Under the pieces are notes generated by a model. The model did not search any database. It saw only the letters and a list, made by a program, of their open reading frames with translations, and was not told the DNA's origin. Below are positions 23,388 through 36,607 of a stretch of DNA of 64,000 nucleotides, in pieces (within the stretch, counting starts at the first letter, position 1; each line of letters opens with the position of its first letter). The stretch is from NCBI GenBank assembly GCA_003254905.1, contig QANU01012358.1, positions 243,352-307,351 of the forward strand, written 5' to 3'. The position numbers were made by a program, and so were the translations under genes. This stretch comes from Nissolia schottii. Taxonomy: Eukaryota; Streptophyta; Magnoliopsida; Fabales; Fabaceae.

Positions 23388-26300
23388 TTAAAATAACTGG
23401 AAGAACAAACTTGTTGATCCGTCGCCGAAGGTACGCAGATCAGCAGGTTTCACCAATGCTCTGCATAGTGGGCAAGTCCTTTCTCTCTCGAACCTGAAAA
23501 ACAAAAAGTGTCTTTGTTGGTCAAGAGAATTCATAAATAATCACCATAAGCAAATCCGAATACGATTTAAATAACTCTTATACAAGTCAAACACACCTCG
23601 AATATACTTTATAATTGGTTTATTTAAACATTTGATAATGATTTGTAACTTCTTTTTTTTTCTTTTCAATTTAGTCACTAATGTTATAAATCGTCTTTAA
23701 TTTGGTCCCTACTCACTTTTCCATCACATAACTAGCCGAAAACGTTGACGAGGCACAATCTACATCACATGCACATCAGCACCATTTGAGCCACATCAAC
23801 ATTTTCCGTCAATTATGTGATAGAAAATTGACTAGAGACCAAATAGAAGATGATGTGTAACATAAAGAACCAAATTGAATAAAGAAAATTAGAGATAAGA
23901 GACTACATTAAAAAACAAATAAAAATAAGGGGCAAAAAACCCTTTTTACCTATACATAAATATGATAAGATAAATCATAAAGAAACAAGAACTGTGGAAG
24001 AATTTTCTTTTGCTTCTCATGACAGATCCTAGCATTAAATCATACGCAAATGTATGATAACCCATGGTTTCAACTGTTAAAAGTTGTAAGGAAATAGAAC
24101 TTTTGTTACTTTGCAAGTTATTCCAATTGTCACACAAAATATTACTATACCAAAACAAATCTCTGGTAAATACGTGCCATTTTTTGCGTGCAATAGAGAC
24201 GCGAAACATTAGCCAAAACCACACATTCTAGAGAAGTAAATAAGTATATGTTTTCTTGAAAATTAATAGCAGGAATTTATGGGAAACATTCTTAGCTGAT
24301 TTCTAGTCTTCCCTTAACAATTATCTACTCTCTTTTTCCTATAATTATCTACTGTTTTCAGGATGTATCTATGAGTATGTATATTTCTCTACTTCTCTTA
24401 GATATATTATGAACTTTCCATATAAAAGTAAAAGTTCTAAATGAGGAATAAAAGTATGAACTAACCATTCTGATACACACTCCTCACAGAAAATGTGTTT
24501 GCAGCGCAACAAGATAGGGGAATGCATTTTCTCCTGGCATATAGCGCATAAGTCACCAGCAGCATTAACCTGCATTTCAATACATAGACTTTACAATATA
24601 CTTGAAGAGATTGCTTCAATAATTCACATATTAGCATTTACACAAATTTTCACACTTAAATCTATAGAAACACCATTAGAAAGGAATAGTTGAAAAACGA
24701 AATGATAGAAGACAGTATTAAGTGACAGAAGGCCGTGAACAGACATCATAAAGAAAACCATGAACCATCAATGCAAAAGCAACCTCCCCTCCCCCCCCCC
24801 CTCCTTCCTTTTCTCCCATATCAAATAAAGAATCCATCAACCAAGCACTACCATTACAACAAACAACGACGAGTAAGCCTTGTCCCACCATGTAGGGCTA
24901 GCCACATGGATTAGACGATGCTAGTGTCCTGTCAAGGACTATGTTAGTATTCAAGCCATTAACCTCTAATCTATTCTAATAATTTTACCTATGGTTTTTC
25001 TAGGTCTCCCTCTACCTCTAACTACTAAGCTAATTGCCATCTGATTTACTCTCCTTACTGGGGCTTCTTCTAGTCTTTTCCTCACACATGTCCAAACCAC
25101 CTAAGGCTCTACCATCTTTTCCACTATAGGTGCTACCCTCTAATGCATGAATTCGTAATCCTATCATGTCTATTGCGTCCACTCATTCAACGCAAGCACT
25201 ATCCATTACAAAGATAGGAAACTATATTCGAAAATTCTAACATTTCTTTTCAGCAAAAGATTCAATGAAACTGCAAACAAGGCACATTGCCATAAGGCTT
25301 ATCCTACAGCATAAGAATCCCAGTGAAAGTAGCCATTGAGCAGAAACCTATAAAAACCAATAAGACAACTCTGTCCAATAAAAAATGCAAAGGATCCATG
25401 AAAATTCTAACATTTCTCTTCTCCCTTAGTAGATACACTAAAACTGCATATAAAGCATGTTCCTCAAAGCTCACCCATCCTTAGTCTTATTAAAACCTCG
25501 AAAATAGCTTAGCAAAATTTGCTCCATTTTTCCGAGGGCAGGCTCACCATTCTTCAAATGACACCAAAAAACTTAACCCAAAAATACAAATATATTACAA
25601 AAATACGAATATATTAATGTATGTACATAAAGTGTACACTTATTTACAGAAACAAATATGGTTATGTGAACCAACCAGTAATGGACATGGAGAGTGGAGA
25701 AGAAGCATAACAAATACACATGTCATTGCTAACTTTCAATGAAAATGGGGGACACATAGAACACTACCCAAAGTTTCTCCCAAAGATCCATCTCCGTGTC
25801 ATCCAAAAAAACAGATAATGTTCTACTCTATTACAAAATCACCAAATGTAAGCTAACTAAAATATAAGAGTCCCTTGAGGAAAAATTACATTCTGTTGTG
25901 ATAAACTAACTGACACATGTAAGCTACATTTGCAAGACACGATCCATAGTTTATATGTTTGTAATTATTTTTAAGTAACCTTATAAACAACAGTTTCAGT
26001 AACTAACATAGCTTGGTTCTCGATTGATGAAACTACTTGGAGAAGAATAGCTAGTTAACCACAAACCCTTTTCTTATGTATCTACCATTTACATACCCAA
26101 CTTCAATGTATTTTATAGATATGTAAGCGTTTATGGTAAGAACCTTGGGAGAACCACACCACAAAAACTAGCTATTGTAGTTGGAGAGCTCAAAGGACTT
26201 ATAAACCCCACATTGGAATCCCATAATTCCAATGTCGGACTCAAGTCCCATACCTTGCAATTGGATCCCAACAGTTTACAAAATAAGAAAACTACTAGCT

Positions 26301-29300
26301 TCAAACAGCATAACATTACATACCAGAATCAAAACATTCTAAAAAGGAGAGAGAAGTGCTATTTATTTACAAATGCAATTATTCAGATGCCGAGTTATTT
26401 ATTTTATTTTATTTTTACTGAAACCAGAGTATTACCTGTTCCATTGTGGCATTAACCCCATAATGAACTTCCTTTCTAGATAATGCTTTCAAGGCAGAAA
26501 TGAAGCATTGGACCTAATAAGCACACGGAAGGTTGGAGACATTGGAATTATTTATCATCATACAGAGGTACCTTCAAATACAGAACTAGGAAGACTAATT
26601 TTAAAGAACACGAACATACCTTCTCAACAACAGACGTTAGCTTGAAAGTTAAATATAGCCCTGTGGTCAGTGACGAAAAGAGACTGCCATAAGCCCTGTT
26701 TAGGAAAAACCGGTACCAAACAGGGGTTGGCAACAAGGCACGATACAACAGCAGCGCGTACTCAACCAAAGTTAACATTTGAGCCTACAAGATTGGACAA
26801 TTTCAGATGTTGGAACAGTAAACTATAACTGAAAATTACATACTTGAATATGGAAGATACTAATCACCTGCCGACGGAAGTTATGACCTCTGCCATTTTT
26901 GTAATAGATTAACAGAAAACACTTTAAGGCCATTGCTGCCTGCCGCACCAATGTATCTGAAAGTCAATGTATATGGTGACCATTAATTTCAACAATAATA
27001 TGAATGATTAATGATTAAAAGCCACAAAAATACCAATTTAAAGGAAAAGATGCGACACAAAGAAGCAATCAATTAAAACTGCAAATAAAGCATATTGATA
27101 TAAATTAAAAAAAGACTCGGAATGATATTTCTATTTATCAGTGTCAAACATTAATTCAAATGTTGAAGGAAATAAGTAGCTAGGGGGGGAAAAAACTGTT
27201 AAACTAAAGAAAACTACCAAAAATAAGGTACTAACAACCAGTTTTGGTAAATATCAATGGAACACAGATGTGCACATGCTAGAAGAGTCAAAGATCTTGG
27301 ATCAACATGGAAAGCAGAGATCTAATATTGAAATCAATTCATCTTTATTCCAAAAGATTGTTTGACCGCCAATTGATTCTATTGCCTTCATGACATATGA
27401 CATTATCAATTGAGATGCAAACACTTATTTCTTTCTACCAAAAACTAAGCACCTATTTCAATAGTATATCAACTGAGATCAAGGTGAGTGAACATAGAAA
27501 CTTGATAGCTGAGATTTTATGATAATGTCTCCCAACAGCAAGTCATATCTACAATACAATTTCAGCTCACATTCCATTTTTCCTTGGATATACTGACATG
27601 AGGATTACATAAGTGATCGAGCAATGAAAGTTGATATCATGCAAAGGAAACTTGATCCCAATGAAAAAAGAGGGAAATTAGAAAATAAAACTGTTAACTT
27701 TATCTAAAGATGATTTTAGTTCAATTTCTCTCCTGGCAGATAACTAAATATAGGGTGCATTTGTTTCAGCTTTTGGAAAAAGTGATTAAAAGTTTGGGTA
27801 TTCTGATTATTTTATAATAATTATCCAAATATATGAGATTCTGCTTCGTTAAAAAATAAAATTAAAAAAAGTAAAATAATAAAAGTGGTTGTTTCAGCTA
27901 AATAACCTGAAACAAAAGCAAGCACCTATTAAGAATCCATTTTATTGTACCACATCTACACGCACACATGTTTTACATGACGAAAATTTTCAATTAAGTT
28001 ATGAAACAACAAAAAGGAAGGCTTCAATTTCAGCATTATTGATGAAACAATCAGCTGCAATCTTTCCATGAAACTTTATGAAACCCCTTGCATATATAAG
28101 TCAGCCATTCAGTGCTTCACCAAGACTGCATAATTATTTCTAAGGAGCTTATTTTCTATCTTAATCATGGAATATGGACATACACTTGTGTAAAATATAA
28201 ATTAGAGCAAGTAAAAGTTCTACACAAATTTACTGTAGCAATATATATACTGAACAGTGCATACACAGAACAAGTCCGTACCATTGACCAAAATGATAAA
28301 TATTGCATGCCAGAACGGAGTTGCTCTTGGGGGACACAAGACCAGTGGGTATAAAAGATCATCATTTCGATACCACCAATAAATGAACATCACATGAAGG
28401 ATGAAGGCAAAAGCAATACCAACAAGAATAGAGACTTTCCTATCTCCCTGCAAAATAAAACTTGTGTTGAGCCTCTCATTTTTGGGTATGAGGGAGACGG
28501 AGGATTACAAAATAGAAACTTGGTTTAGGAATAGAAATTTTATATGATTAACAGAAGTCTGGGTAAAATACCTTTAAAGCTGTCTGCTTCTTAACAATTT
28601 CATTTGATTTGAACATCACAGCTGATATCCAAATTGTGACAAAGAAACCTGCAAGTTTGCAGAAATGATATCACCAATTAATGGGGAAAGAACAAAAACA
28701 CCAAATAAAGATGCACTGAAACTATACATGAGAAGCAATTCATCATCCATAATGCACCTACCCACAATGTTGCAAAGAAGAAAAGACACAATCACAACTC
28801 ACAAGATAGACAGAGAACCAACCACATGATGATCTTCATTCCATAAACCATATAAAGAATTATTACGAAAACGAACATCGCTTCTTAGGTAACTCTACAA
28901 AATTGCCTTTACGTTTCTCACAATTAGCGAAGCAGAAATATTGTTTCAAAGGTGGGACACCTCCAACTGGAAGAAACAACAAATAATAGAAAAGTGCAAC
29001 CCATGTTTTCAGCAAAAATCTTCTCACATAACGTATCTCTTTCTTCCATGCCCTTCCGTCAGAATTAATAGAAAACGTTTAATAGGGTAGCATCACACAT
29101 AGACACGAGGACAAGGAAGTCATTCTGCCAAGAGGCCAGCAATGAGGACACACAGGAGGTGAGCCAAGGCAATAATGCGTTAGTTATGCAGAGTGAACAT
29201 GTGGCAGGAGAAAACAGCACCATAGCCGTGAGCCGGGGCAACCAAATCAGGGTCCCTAGCTCAAAATGCGGTTAGATATTTATGAGTAATGTGAGCAATT

Positions 29301-30679
29301 CTCTTCCTTTCTCTGCTAGATTCTCTTTACTCATCTCTTTCATGCTCAGATACTTGCTTGGTGAGCCTTGGAGTGAATTCATTGTAGAATCATTGACCTC
29401 ATTGGTGAACATTCAGTTACTGTTTCATTGGTGAATTTTTTGAATAATTTCATATTCTGGACCAAACTTTTTACTGTTACATTGAATTGGTCACACAATT
29501 TCTTAACTGTTATTGGTAGCAAGACGAAAACAAATTTAAACAAGATGGGAAGTAAATATGTTAATTAATACTTAATACTACTTTCAAAGTTTCCATAATA
29601 ATTTCTTTTTCCTACCCCTATAATTCCACCATGCACATTCCCTAAGAACAAAAAAGCCAGGGCTCAAAACACAACAGACACACAAGTCATATGAAGGAAA
29701 AACTATTCAGAGCATTGTAATTCATGCATAAAAGCACGCCCCCAATGTGGACTTGGTTCAAGGCACATCATCAAAGTCCAACATATACTATACCATAAGT
29801 GGGCAGTGATAAGTACTACTAACATATAACAAGTAAACAACGGAACATGCACAATGCCAATTATTTTATTGGAGTATCCTATGAGGAGATTTTGATGCCA
29901 AAACTAACATCATAGCCACAACATAACCAATGTATTAGAACAGAAGTGGTTATACCTTGCAGATGCTGACGGATGAAAACAACCAACAACAAGAGCGAGA
30001 ACGGAAGGATCTGCTCAATCCACTTTGCAATCTGCTGAATATCATACCTCTGGTATGATGACGAATCCCTCCCATTACTTTCTGCGTCGTTCCCAGCATC
30101 CCCATCAGGCTGTCCACTACCAGCCAGCGATGGCGACGAAGACACGAGAGGAACCCTCTCACCAGCCCCACGGCGGCGGCGACCCTCTCCATCATCATCA
30201 TCATCATCATCTATTGCAGGCTCATCACAACCATCATAGCCAACTTCTCCAACCCGGCTCCGCGACGAGGAGGGAACAGAACCTAACCCCGCATTGTGAT
30301 CATGCTCCCCAGCCCCAATGATCCTTATCGCAACCTCCCCAGCACAGGGGTCCCCAGAAGCACCACCACCACCACCACCATCAAGGGACTGAACTCGCGG
30401 CTCGGACCGCAATTCAGAACCGATAACTCGGTCCTCGGCAATCAAAGACTCGGAATCATGGGTCTGATGCAGAATGCCAGAGTAATCCAACAGAAAGGAA
30501 AGTGGGGAACGCAAGGGGGTAACAGATGGCAATCTCATCCCATACCAGGTCACAGTGCCAGCACCACCATTACCATTACTGCTAGCATGGTCACTACCAC
30601 TATGATTATTATTACTACTATTCAAACCTCCAGAAGATGATGATGAATTAGAAGAAATGGTGGCATCCAAAGATTCCAT
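23388..30679 (-). CDS. RING-HC membrane E3 ubiquitin ligase, RNFT1/2-like
   Basis: Predicted ER/endomembrane ubiquitin ligase. Eight exons (minus, 5'-3'): 30679-29956, 28648-28572, 28447-28282, 26956-26868, 26784-26620, 26513-26436, 24569-24466, 23493-23388. All borders are GT-AG and all phases join, giving 502 residues. ATG 30679 is chosen because the upstream in-frame GTG is not a plant start. Residues 1-215 are a disordered Ser/Gly/Asn-rich N-terminus with a D7 run. Hydrophobic segments follow: [55 protein letters not shown], and others through exon 5. The C-terminal RING has C441, C444, C456, H458, C461, C464, C475 and C478 (C3HC4). A tail of about 25 residues ends SLFFQLF. CTCAG|GTAAG at ~30952 and TTTTGCAG at ~30751 suggest a 5'-UTR intron. 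Introns carry transposon insertions, but the coding sequence is intact. Confidence 0.92.
23640..23900. repeat. Fold-back MITE in intron 7 of the RING gene
   Basis: The left arm (about 23665-23750: TTTGGTCCCTACTCACTTTT, CCATCACATAACTAGCCGAA) is imperfectly inverted in the right arm (about 23790-23890). A spacer around GCACATCAGCACCATTTGAG separates them. No coding sequence. Confidence 0.75.
24836..25215 (-). mobile_element. RTE-type LINE 3' fragment in intron 6 of the RING gene
   Basis: Contains the familiar plant repeat phrases AAGCCTTGTCCCACCATGTAG, GGACTATGTTAGTA, TCTCCTTACTGGGGC and CACACATGTCCAAACCACCT. These correspond to the reverse complement of the RT C-terminus and 3' end of plant RTE elements. 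An ACAACAAACAACGACG-type tail lies at the left border. The copy is short and decayed. Confidence 0.6.
27754..27930. mobile_element. MITE with TIRs in intron 3 of the RING gene
   Basis: The left end, AGGGTGCATTTGTTTCAGC, is mirrored by CTGAAACAAAAGCAAGCACCT at the right. The ~175-bp body is AT-rich and non-coding. A clean target duplication could not be assigned, so the superfamily (PIF/Harbinger or hAT) is open. Confidence 0.65.
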
Positions 30680-31260
30680 CTTTGCCACAAAACGAAGACA
30701 CCCTGATCCTCACTATACCTCGCTTCTGTTTGGCCTTTCTTCTTTTTTCTGCAAAATCCTAACTTTTGGGTTTGATCACAAATATAAATATAAAAAAAGG
30801 GTTTCACTTTTTTTTTTGGTCTACCAAGGAGAGGGAATGGGGCTAATAGTATCAGAGGGAGAGGAAACATGGTAAAGGGGCCATCAGAAAGAAGAGAGAA
30901 ATAAAAAAATAAATAAATAAATAAAAGAAAGGGTTGCGTTTAGCTTCTTACCTGAGAGATGAAGATTTTGATTAAGCAAATGGAGAAAAGAGGAAGGAGA
31001 TGTTGGCCTTGGGAAGGGTTAATGATGGATGGAACTGAGAAAGAGAAAGAGAAAGGGTTGGCTGTGCGAAGAGTGAAAGAGGATTTGAGCTGAAGCAAAC
31101 AAAACAACGGTGGCTGGAAATAAAGATGAAGATGATGGCGATGATGAAGGTGTGAGTGAAAGATGAAGGAAGGAAAGGAATTGGAGAAAAGTCAAAGTCA
31201 GGAAGCTGAAACCTTCGTTTTCCTTTTTTTTCTTCTTTTTCTGCGTTTTTTTTTTTCAAT
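30680..31260 (-). promoter_or_regulatory. 5' UTR and proximal promoter of the RING gene
   Basis: On the minus strand this is a pyrimidine/purine-biased leader. Possible 5'-UTR exons lie at about 31200-30953 and 30750-30680 around the proposed intron. No TATA box was confidently identified. Small open frames here, with runs such as FFFLVY, are not genes. Confidence 0.45.
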
Positions 31261-33066
31261 TTTTGATTTTGAGTGCGTGATGCGTGTGAGATAACAAGGA
31301 AAATAATTTATTTGGGAAGGGTTCAATTTGGTGTTCGAAAATGTAATTTAGAGTCATTTTAATCTTTAGAATTTAAATTAGTTTCTCACTTTGTTATCAT
31401 TATTATATTATTATATTTTTATTAATTTTTTATATTAAATAAAAATGATAATAAAAAAATATTTTTTTATTTAATAGTTAAAAAAATATTTAAAAGATGA
31501 ATTAGGCCACCAAACATGATGTGAAAAACATTTTGCATTAAATTAGGGATAACAAGAGGGGAGGGGCGAGTGAGTAATAAGTTTTTAGATGAATAATTAC
31601 TGATTTGATTTACATTATGCTATTTTTTTATTGTTCAAAAAGTGTTGATTGGTAATAGCAAATAATTCCCTTTTAAAACTTGGAAATCAAAGAATTAGTA
31701 TGTTAACCCCTAATTAAATATTTAAGTAACTCGGTTATTTACTCATTGTAACAGCTTTATTGGTGACTTTATGCTATTATAAAATTATTATACAAAATAT
31801 AATAATTATAATTATTTACTTTTAAAAAATAGTGATAAATATGAAATACGATGGTTGTTGTTGTTGATATGTGTAACAGACTAACAACAGTACAAGCAAG
31901 CTTTAAATGATGTTTTAGGATATTTCAGGATACGAAAATATCTTCATTTTATTAACTGAAGCCTGAAGGATATGAAAATAAATATCCTTGAATAATTACT
32001 CACCAAACAGCTATAATATCGGAAATAATCGATGCTCTTGTCTTAGTGCCTGTGTGGCGGCGAGCTGTAAAATAACGCGTCTAAATGGATATCATCAGAT
32101 TCTTTTCTTCCTTTCGTCATTCGAACCAATGAAGAGACCTGACCCACCATCATTTTTATCTCATGTTATTAATAATCCATCACCTTTTCCTTTTTAGGAA
32201 TTATGTATGTTTTTAAAATTAAATTGGCCAAAAATGCATTTATTATTAATAAGCTAAATTTATAATTAAAATCTAACTACTTAAATTAAAAAATAATTGA
32301 TTTACAGAAAAATAATTGCAATTGTAATAGAATATATGAATGAGAAACGATTGAGAAATCTAGTTTATGAACTTAAAAATTAACCTACACACATATACGT
32401 ATGTATATGAACTAATGGGCAATGTTGCTGAAAATGTGAATAAAGAATCTAGTAATCATTTTCTCAATTTTCCTCTGTTCTATCCCTTCTTTTCTTTTAT
32501 TCTTTTATTTTGATTATTGATTGTGGGTGTTAGAGAAAGGTTGTCATTATCATTCTTTGGTGGTAGATTTACCATTTTTTTTTCTATTGCTTAAGTTTTG
32601 ATTAAATAAAATGCTCAGATCTATTAGATTTTGAGCATAGGTATCTAGATTTGTTATTACTTAGAACGACTTATCTTGTGCTTTTATTTTTTTTCCTTTG
32701 TGGTTGTTTGGGTCCCCTCGTAGTTGTGTTGATTCGTTTTGTGATTGTTTCTTTTATAAGGTGCTACAAATGACAAAGAGGATCGAATTTAAGTCCTGTT
32801 TTGTGATTGTTTCTTTTGTAGAATGCTACAAATGATTAAAAGAGATATAATACATTCTTTAAACTATAACGTTTTCTGTGTTGATATCCGATGTAAAAGA
32901 TGCTTAGACATCAATAGTCTTCGAATAAGGGTAGAGCTACAGACCAAGTTAGTTCAATATGCAGAATATTTTTACTTCTTATTTACGTTAGACCTTATGT
33001 ATTTTTTTTTTTCAATTTATAAGCATCGTTAAACTTTCCTATCAATGAAATTTTATTTAGGGGGAA
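31261..33066. other. Intergenic AT-rich DNA with one short duplication
   Basis: No gene recognised. A direct repeat of about 37 bp (TTTTGTGATTGTTTCTTTT... ending GCTACAAATGA) occurs at 32737-32773 and 32799-32835. The rest is low-complexity AT-rich DNA. Confidence 0.5.
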
Positions 33067-33160
33067 TCCCACATAGGTCCCTAAACTTTTCTGCGTTGCC
33101 CACACAGGTCTCTAAACTTTTTCGCATTGCCCACATAGGTCCCTGAACTTTTTCGTCGTT
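33067..33160. repeat. Three tandem ~33-bp units (CCCACATAGGTCCCTAAACTT)
   Basis: Three successive variants of CCCACA(T/C)AGGTC(C/T)CT(A/G)AACTTTT(T)C with a GCGTTG/GCATTG linker. This phrase is common in plant transposon-derived repeats. The GTCGTTTTCGCGCCCATCC tail near 33153 belongs to the same repeat class. Confidence 0.8.
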
Positions 33161-34440
33161 TTCGCGCCCATCCCTCTGTCTGTTGTGACGTCACGGTTGT
33201 TAACTCGTCTTCTCTTCCTCACTTCCCCATCCTCTATGGCAGCTGCAACTTGCTACCGTCTTCCATTCCATCTTATTTCCTTCACTAAAAATCTCTAAGC
33301 ATCACTTACTGATAGCAATTTACAATCCAATAGAAATTATAGTAGAACCAAACCAATTTAAAACTCAGATTGTGAATAATTGTTGAATAAATCACAACAT
33401 ATAATGTCACCTAATCAACAAATCTCCAAATTGCAACTCTAAGACCATCCTGAAACCTAAATCCACAAATCAACAACACTAAAATCGTTATGAACCCGAA
33501 AACAACAAATCCCCAAATTGTAGAGATCAAACCCATCAAAAGAGAAAAATCAAAAGAGAGAGAAGAGAATAAAAGCGGGAGAAGTAAGGGGCAAAAAAAA
33601 AAGCCTTCTAAGACCAGCAAAAAAAAAAATTTCAGCATTGTCTCGCAAATGCTTCTTCTAAGACCTGTACAATGTCCATATATGACTTCAATCATATGCG
33701 GATATTTCAAAGATATTGTAACAGATAAAATAACACAATCTATGAGAAAAAGAATTTAATTTTAATATATCATTAGCCTCAGCATAATATATCTTCACAC
33801 AATCATTAAAACCATTTTACTCTCATCATAGCTACCCTTTTCTTTTCTTGGGTAGAGAATTTCTTTTGGTACAGAGCTACCTTTAAAACAGTATAAAAAT
33901 AAATTATAATTCACCGAAAGCATATCAAAATTAATTCCATTTTAAAAAAATAAAACAAACATCAACTACCAAAGAAATACAATTTATTTTTTTGTTATCA
34001 AAACATGATAATAATTGATTGATTGTGGACTTCAATATCACCGCCGCTAGTGACTACGCTTAACAGCGCCAGTTAGCTAGGCAATCATCATAACCAAGAA
34101 AACACAAATAATAAAAATTAAATAACAATGCATGCCATTATTTTCTATCCCTTTCCAGTTTCCCGCTCTTGTCAGAACCGCAGAACGAAACAAAGCATTG
34201 AAGATCATACGCTACTTTCAATTGTTTTCATCAAACATAGGAGAAAGTCACTTTCCGAACCTATTGAGGAAATAAATCGATTTCAAGTTAACGAGTATGT
34301 GACATGAATGAAATAGAACATCTTAGTTATTAAGACTAACCAACATTATGTACGTGTAGACAACAGTGCTAATCACAATCCACGCCCCTAACATGACAAG
34401 CCTCTCACACTGTCATTTCGTTTAAATATAACTACCTCAT
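33161..34440. other. Intergenic DNA with no recognised gene
   Basis: AT-rich. Open frames at 33411-33710 (-) and 33490-33759 (+) overlap each other and contain A-rich lysine runs or hydrophobic runs without homology. I regard them as chance. Confidence 0.45.
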
Positions 34441-35334
34441 GTATCTTCCAAGGGCATTGAAAAATGCACTTGTATCCATGTAAGATGGGAGGGAGAGGCG
34501 ACAACCCTCATGAATGGATTAGTCTCCATTTCGTCCTCTATGGTCGAGGGAATTGTTGGTTATTTCTTTTGATAATGCAGTGAAGTACATTTCAAACTCT
34601 CCCTTTCCAGGTTGGGAGAAAGGATGCCAACAAGAATCCACAACTGACTAGTTCAGTCGCCATACCAAGGTGTGTGAAGGGCCAATATATTAATATCAGG
34701 TCCAAGAGACACCTTATCACCATTTTCAACTTGATCAGTGCAACCCTTCACGTTATCAACCGAACCACCATAGACCTATGGCGGTCCACGACTGCTACAG
34801 CTATGCTGGTTCACAGTAACGAAGCCAAATCTCTACCTCAACACCCTTTAGTACTATTTTTGTCACTTTCTGATGGTGTGGTGTTTGTTGGCCATTCCAG
34901 GTGCCAACTCTACGCTTCTTGAAGCTTCTAGTGCCAATGCTCCACAATCTCAGGCCTTTCAAGGGTTGTGGAAGTCCTAGTGCATCGACGGTGTGCTACA
35001 TTAGTGGTCCATTAATTGAGTCAATTGTGATTATTATTACTATTATTATGTATTCATATGCTTAGTAAATCACATGTTAGGACTAAGTAGAGATCTATGT
35101 ATGTGCTATGTGAATTAAATGTATGATTATTTATATGCTTAGAACTGTTTGGTTAGGCTTAAGTAGCAACTCGTATAGTATGACCGTTGTATAACAGGCT
35201 TTCCATAATTAGTAGGCATAGTACCTAATAACTTTGGTAATTAATTACAAGTAAGTAGACCATAATTAGCTCACATTAACTAAGGATTTCATAATTAGTT
35301 ATGCAATAGGGTAGTGGATTTACATTTCAATAGC

Positions 35335-35545
35335 TTTAGTATTATACGGGTTCAACGTACCCACAGTATTCTCAGCATCATGCGAGTTCGGCGTACCCGT
35401 AGTATTTTCAACATTATATGGGTTCAACGCACCCATAGTATTCTTAGTATTATATGGGTTCAACACGCGCATAGTATTCTCAGTATTATATAGGTTCAGT
35501 GTACCCATACTGATTCATTATTATTACGGGTTTAGCATACCCAAA
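35335..35545. repeat. ~40-bp minisatellite in the gypsy LTR-like region
   Basis: About five imperfect units of TATTAT(A)CGGGTTCAACGTACCC(A)(C/T)AGTATTCTCAG. The minus-strand frame 35320-35508, which translates to repeated LNPYNTKNTMG, is only this array read through. Confidence 0.85.
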
Positions 35546-36039
35546 CCATGAGTATTTATCTTGGTGAAGCAAGGTCGAGCTCACACTCTCTTAATCGAGG
35601 TTTGAGAGGCATCTCTCCTCGTGTCCTTCTGCTGGAGGCAGGCAATATTATACAATAGCCTACCAGTTCCTTTATTATAGCATTTATATTTTCAAAACTA
35701 TTATGACATGTTAACTTATCTGTAAAATCTTGCAATTGCTTTATGATATATATATATATATATATATCTGTGTGTGTGTGTGTCAAGTATTTGTTATGTG
35801 TATGGTACTGAGGTACCCATCACGAAGTTGAAAACTCACTCCTTTGTCATATTATTTTTCAGATAAAGTTGAGGAGAGTGATAAAATTTCCCTTGTCCAG
35901 TAGCAGCAAGCTCCAATGTTAGTGGTGAAGTCCACTTTGCAATGGGGTCTACCGTGATATTATAATCGTTAGGAAATGCACCAAATGACTTAGGCCGGAT
36001 CCCCTATTATCAAACATCAACATAAGACATTTTTAGTTT

Positions 36040-36077
36040 CATTATTATTATTATTATTATCATCATCATCATCATCA

Positions 36078-36110
<33 letters not shown>

Positions 36111-36130
36111 TCATCAACATTATTATTATG
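36040..36130. repeat. Compound trinucleotide microsatellite (ATT)n(ATC)n(GTC)n(ATC)n(ATT)n
   Basis: TTA/ATT units pass into ATC, then CGT/GTC, then back through ATC to ATT within about 90 bp, a nearly mirror-symmetric series. Confidence 0.9.
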
Positions 36131-36607
36131 ACTAGATATTAAGTATTTCAGACAACATTATTTATTTATTTATTTATTTATGAATAATTTATTTAATTAG
36201 TATCATGCATGATTAGTAGTTATGCCACGTTAAAGCTTTCGTAGGGTCAGTATCTGTGTATGTGGTCACGTCCAAAGTTGGGGCGAAACAAAGTGGTATC
36301 ATATCCATAGGTTTCCCTTAGTTATCTGGAGCTAGGGTCTTCAAGTTTCTTTGCTATATGTTTCAAGAGATTGCCCTCTGCTCTTGAGAAACCTTTCCAA
36401 GTCAAGATACCTTTAGGCGAGCCTTTCGCAATGTGCTCAATTTAGCCTCTTGGGAAATCAGGGTTAGTCACATGGATATAATGGTAGATTTGATGGTCTT
36501 AGATATGGTAGATTTTGGTGTCATCTTGGGGATGGATTGGTTGGTATCTCCCCATGCTACGGTGGATTGTCATGTCAAGACCATCCATTTTGAGTGCTCA
36601 GAAGATT

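Noticed and set aside
30296..30640. 114-codon + frame with Thr/Ile runs
   Set aside because: Shadow of exon 1 of the minus-strand RING gene, whose frame is supported by splicing into seven further exons.
35320..35508. Minus-strand frame with repeated LNPYNTKNTMG
   Set aside because: Simple read-through of a ~40-bp minisatellite in an LTR-like region, no start context or homologue.
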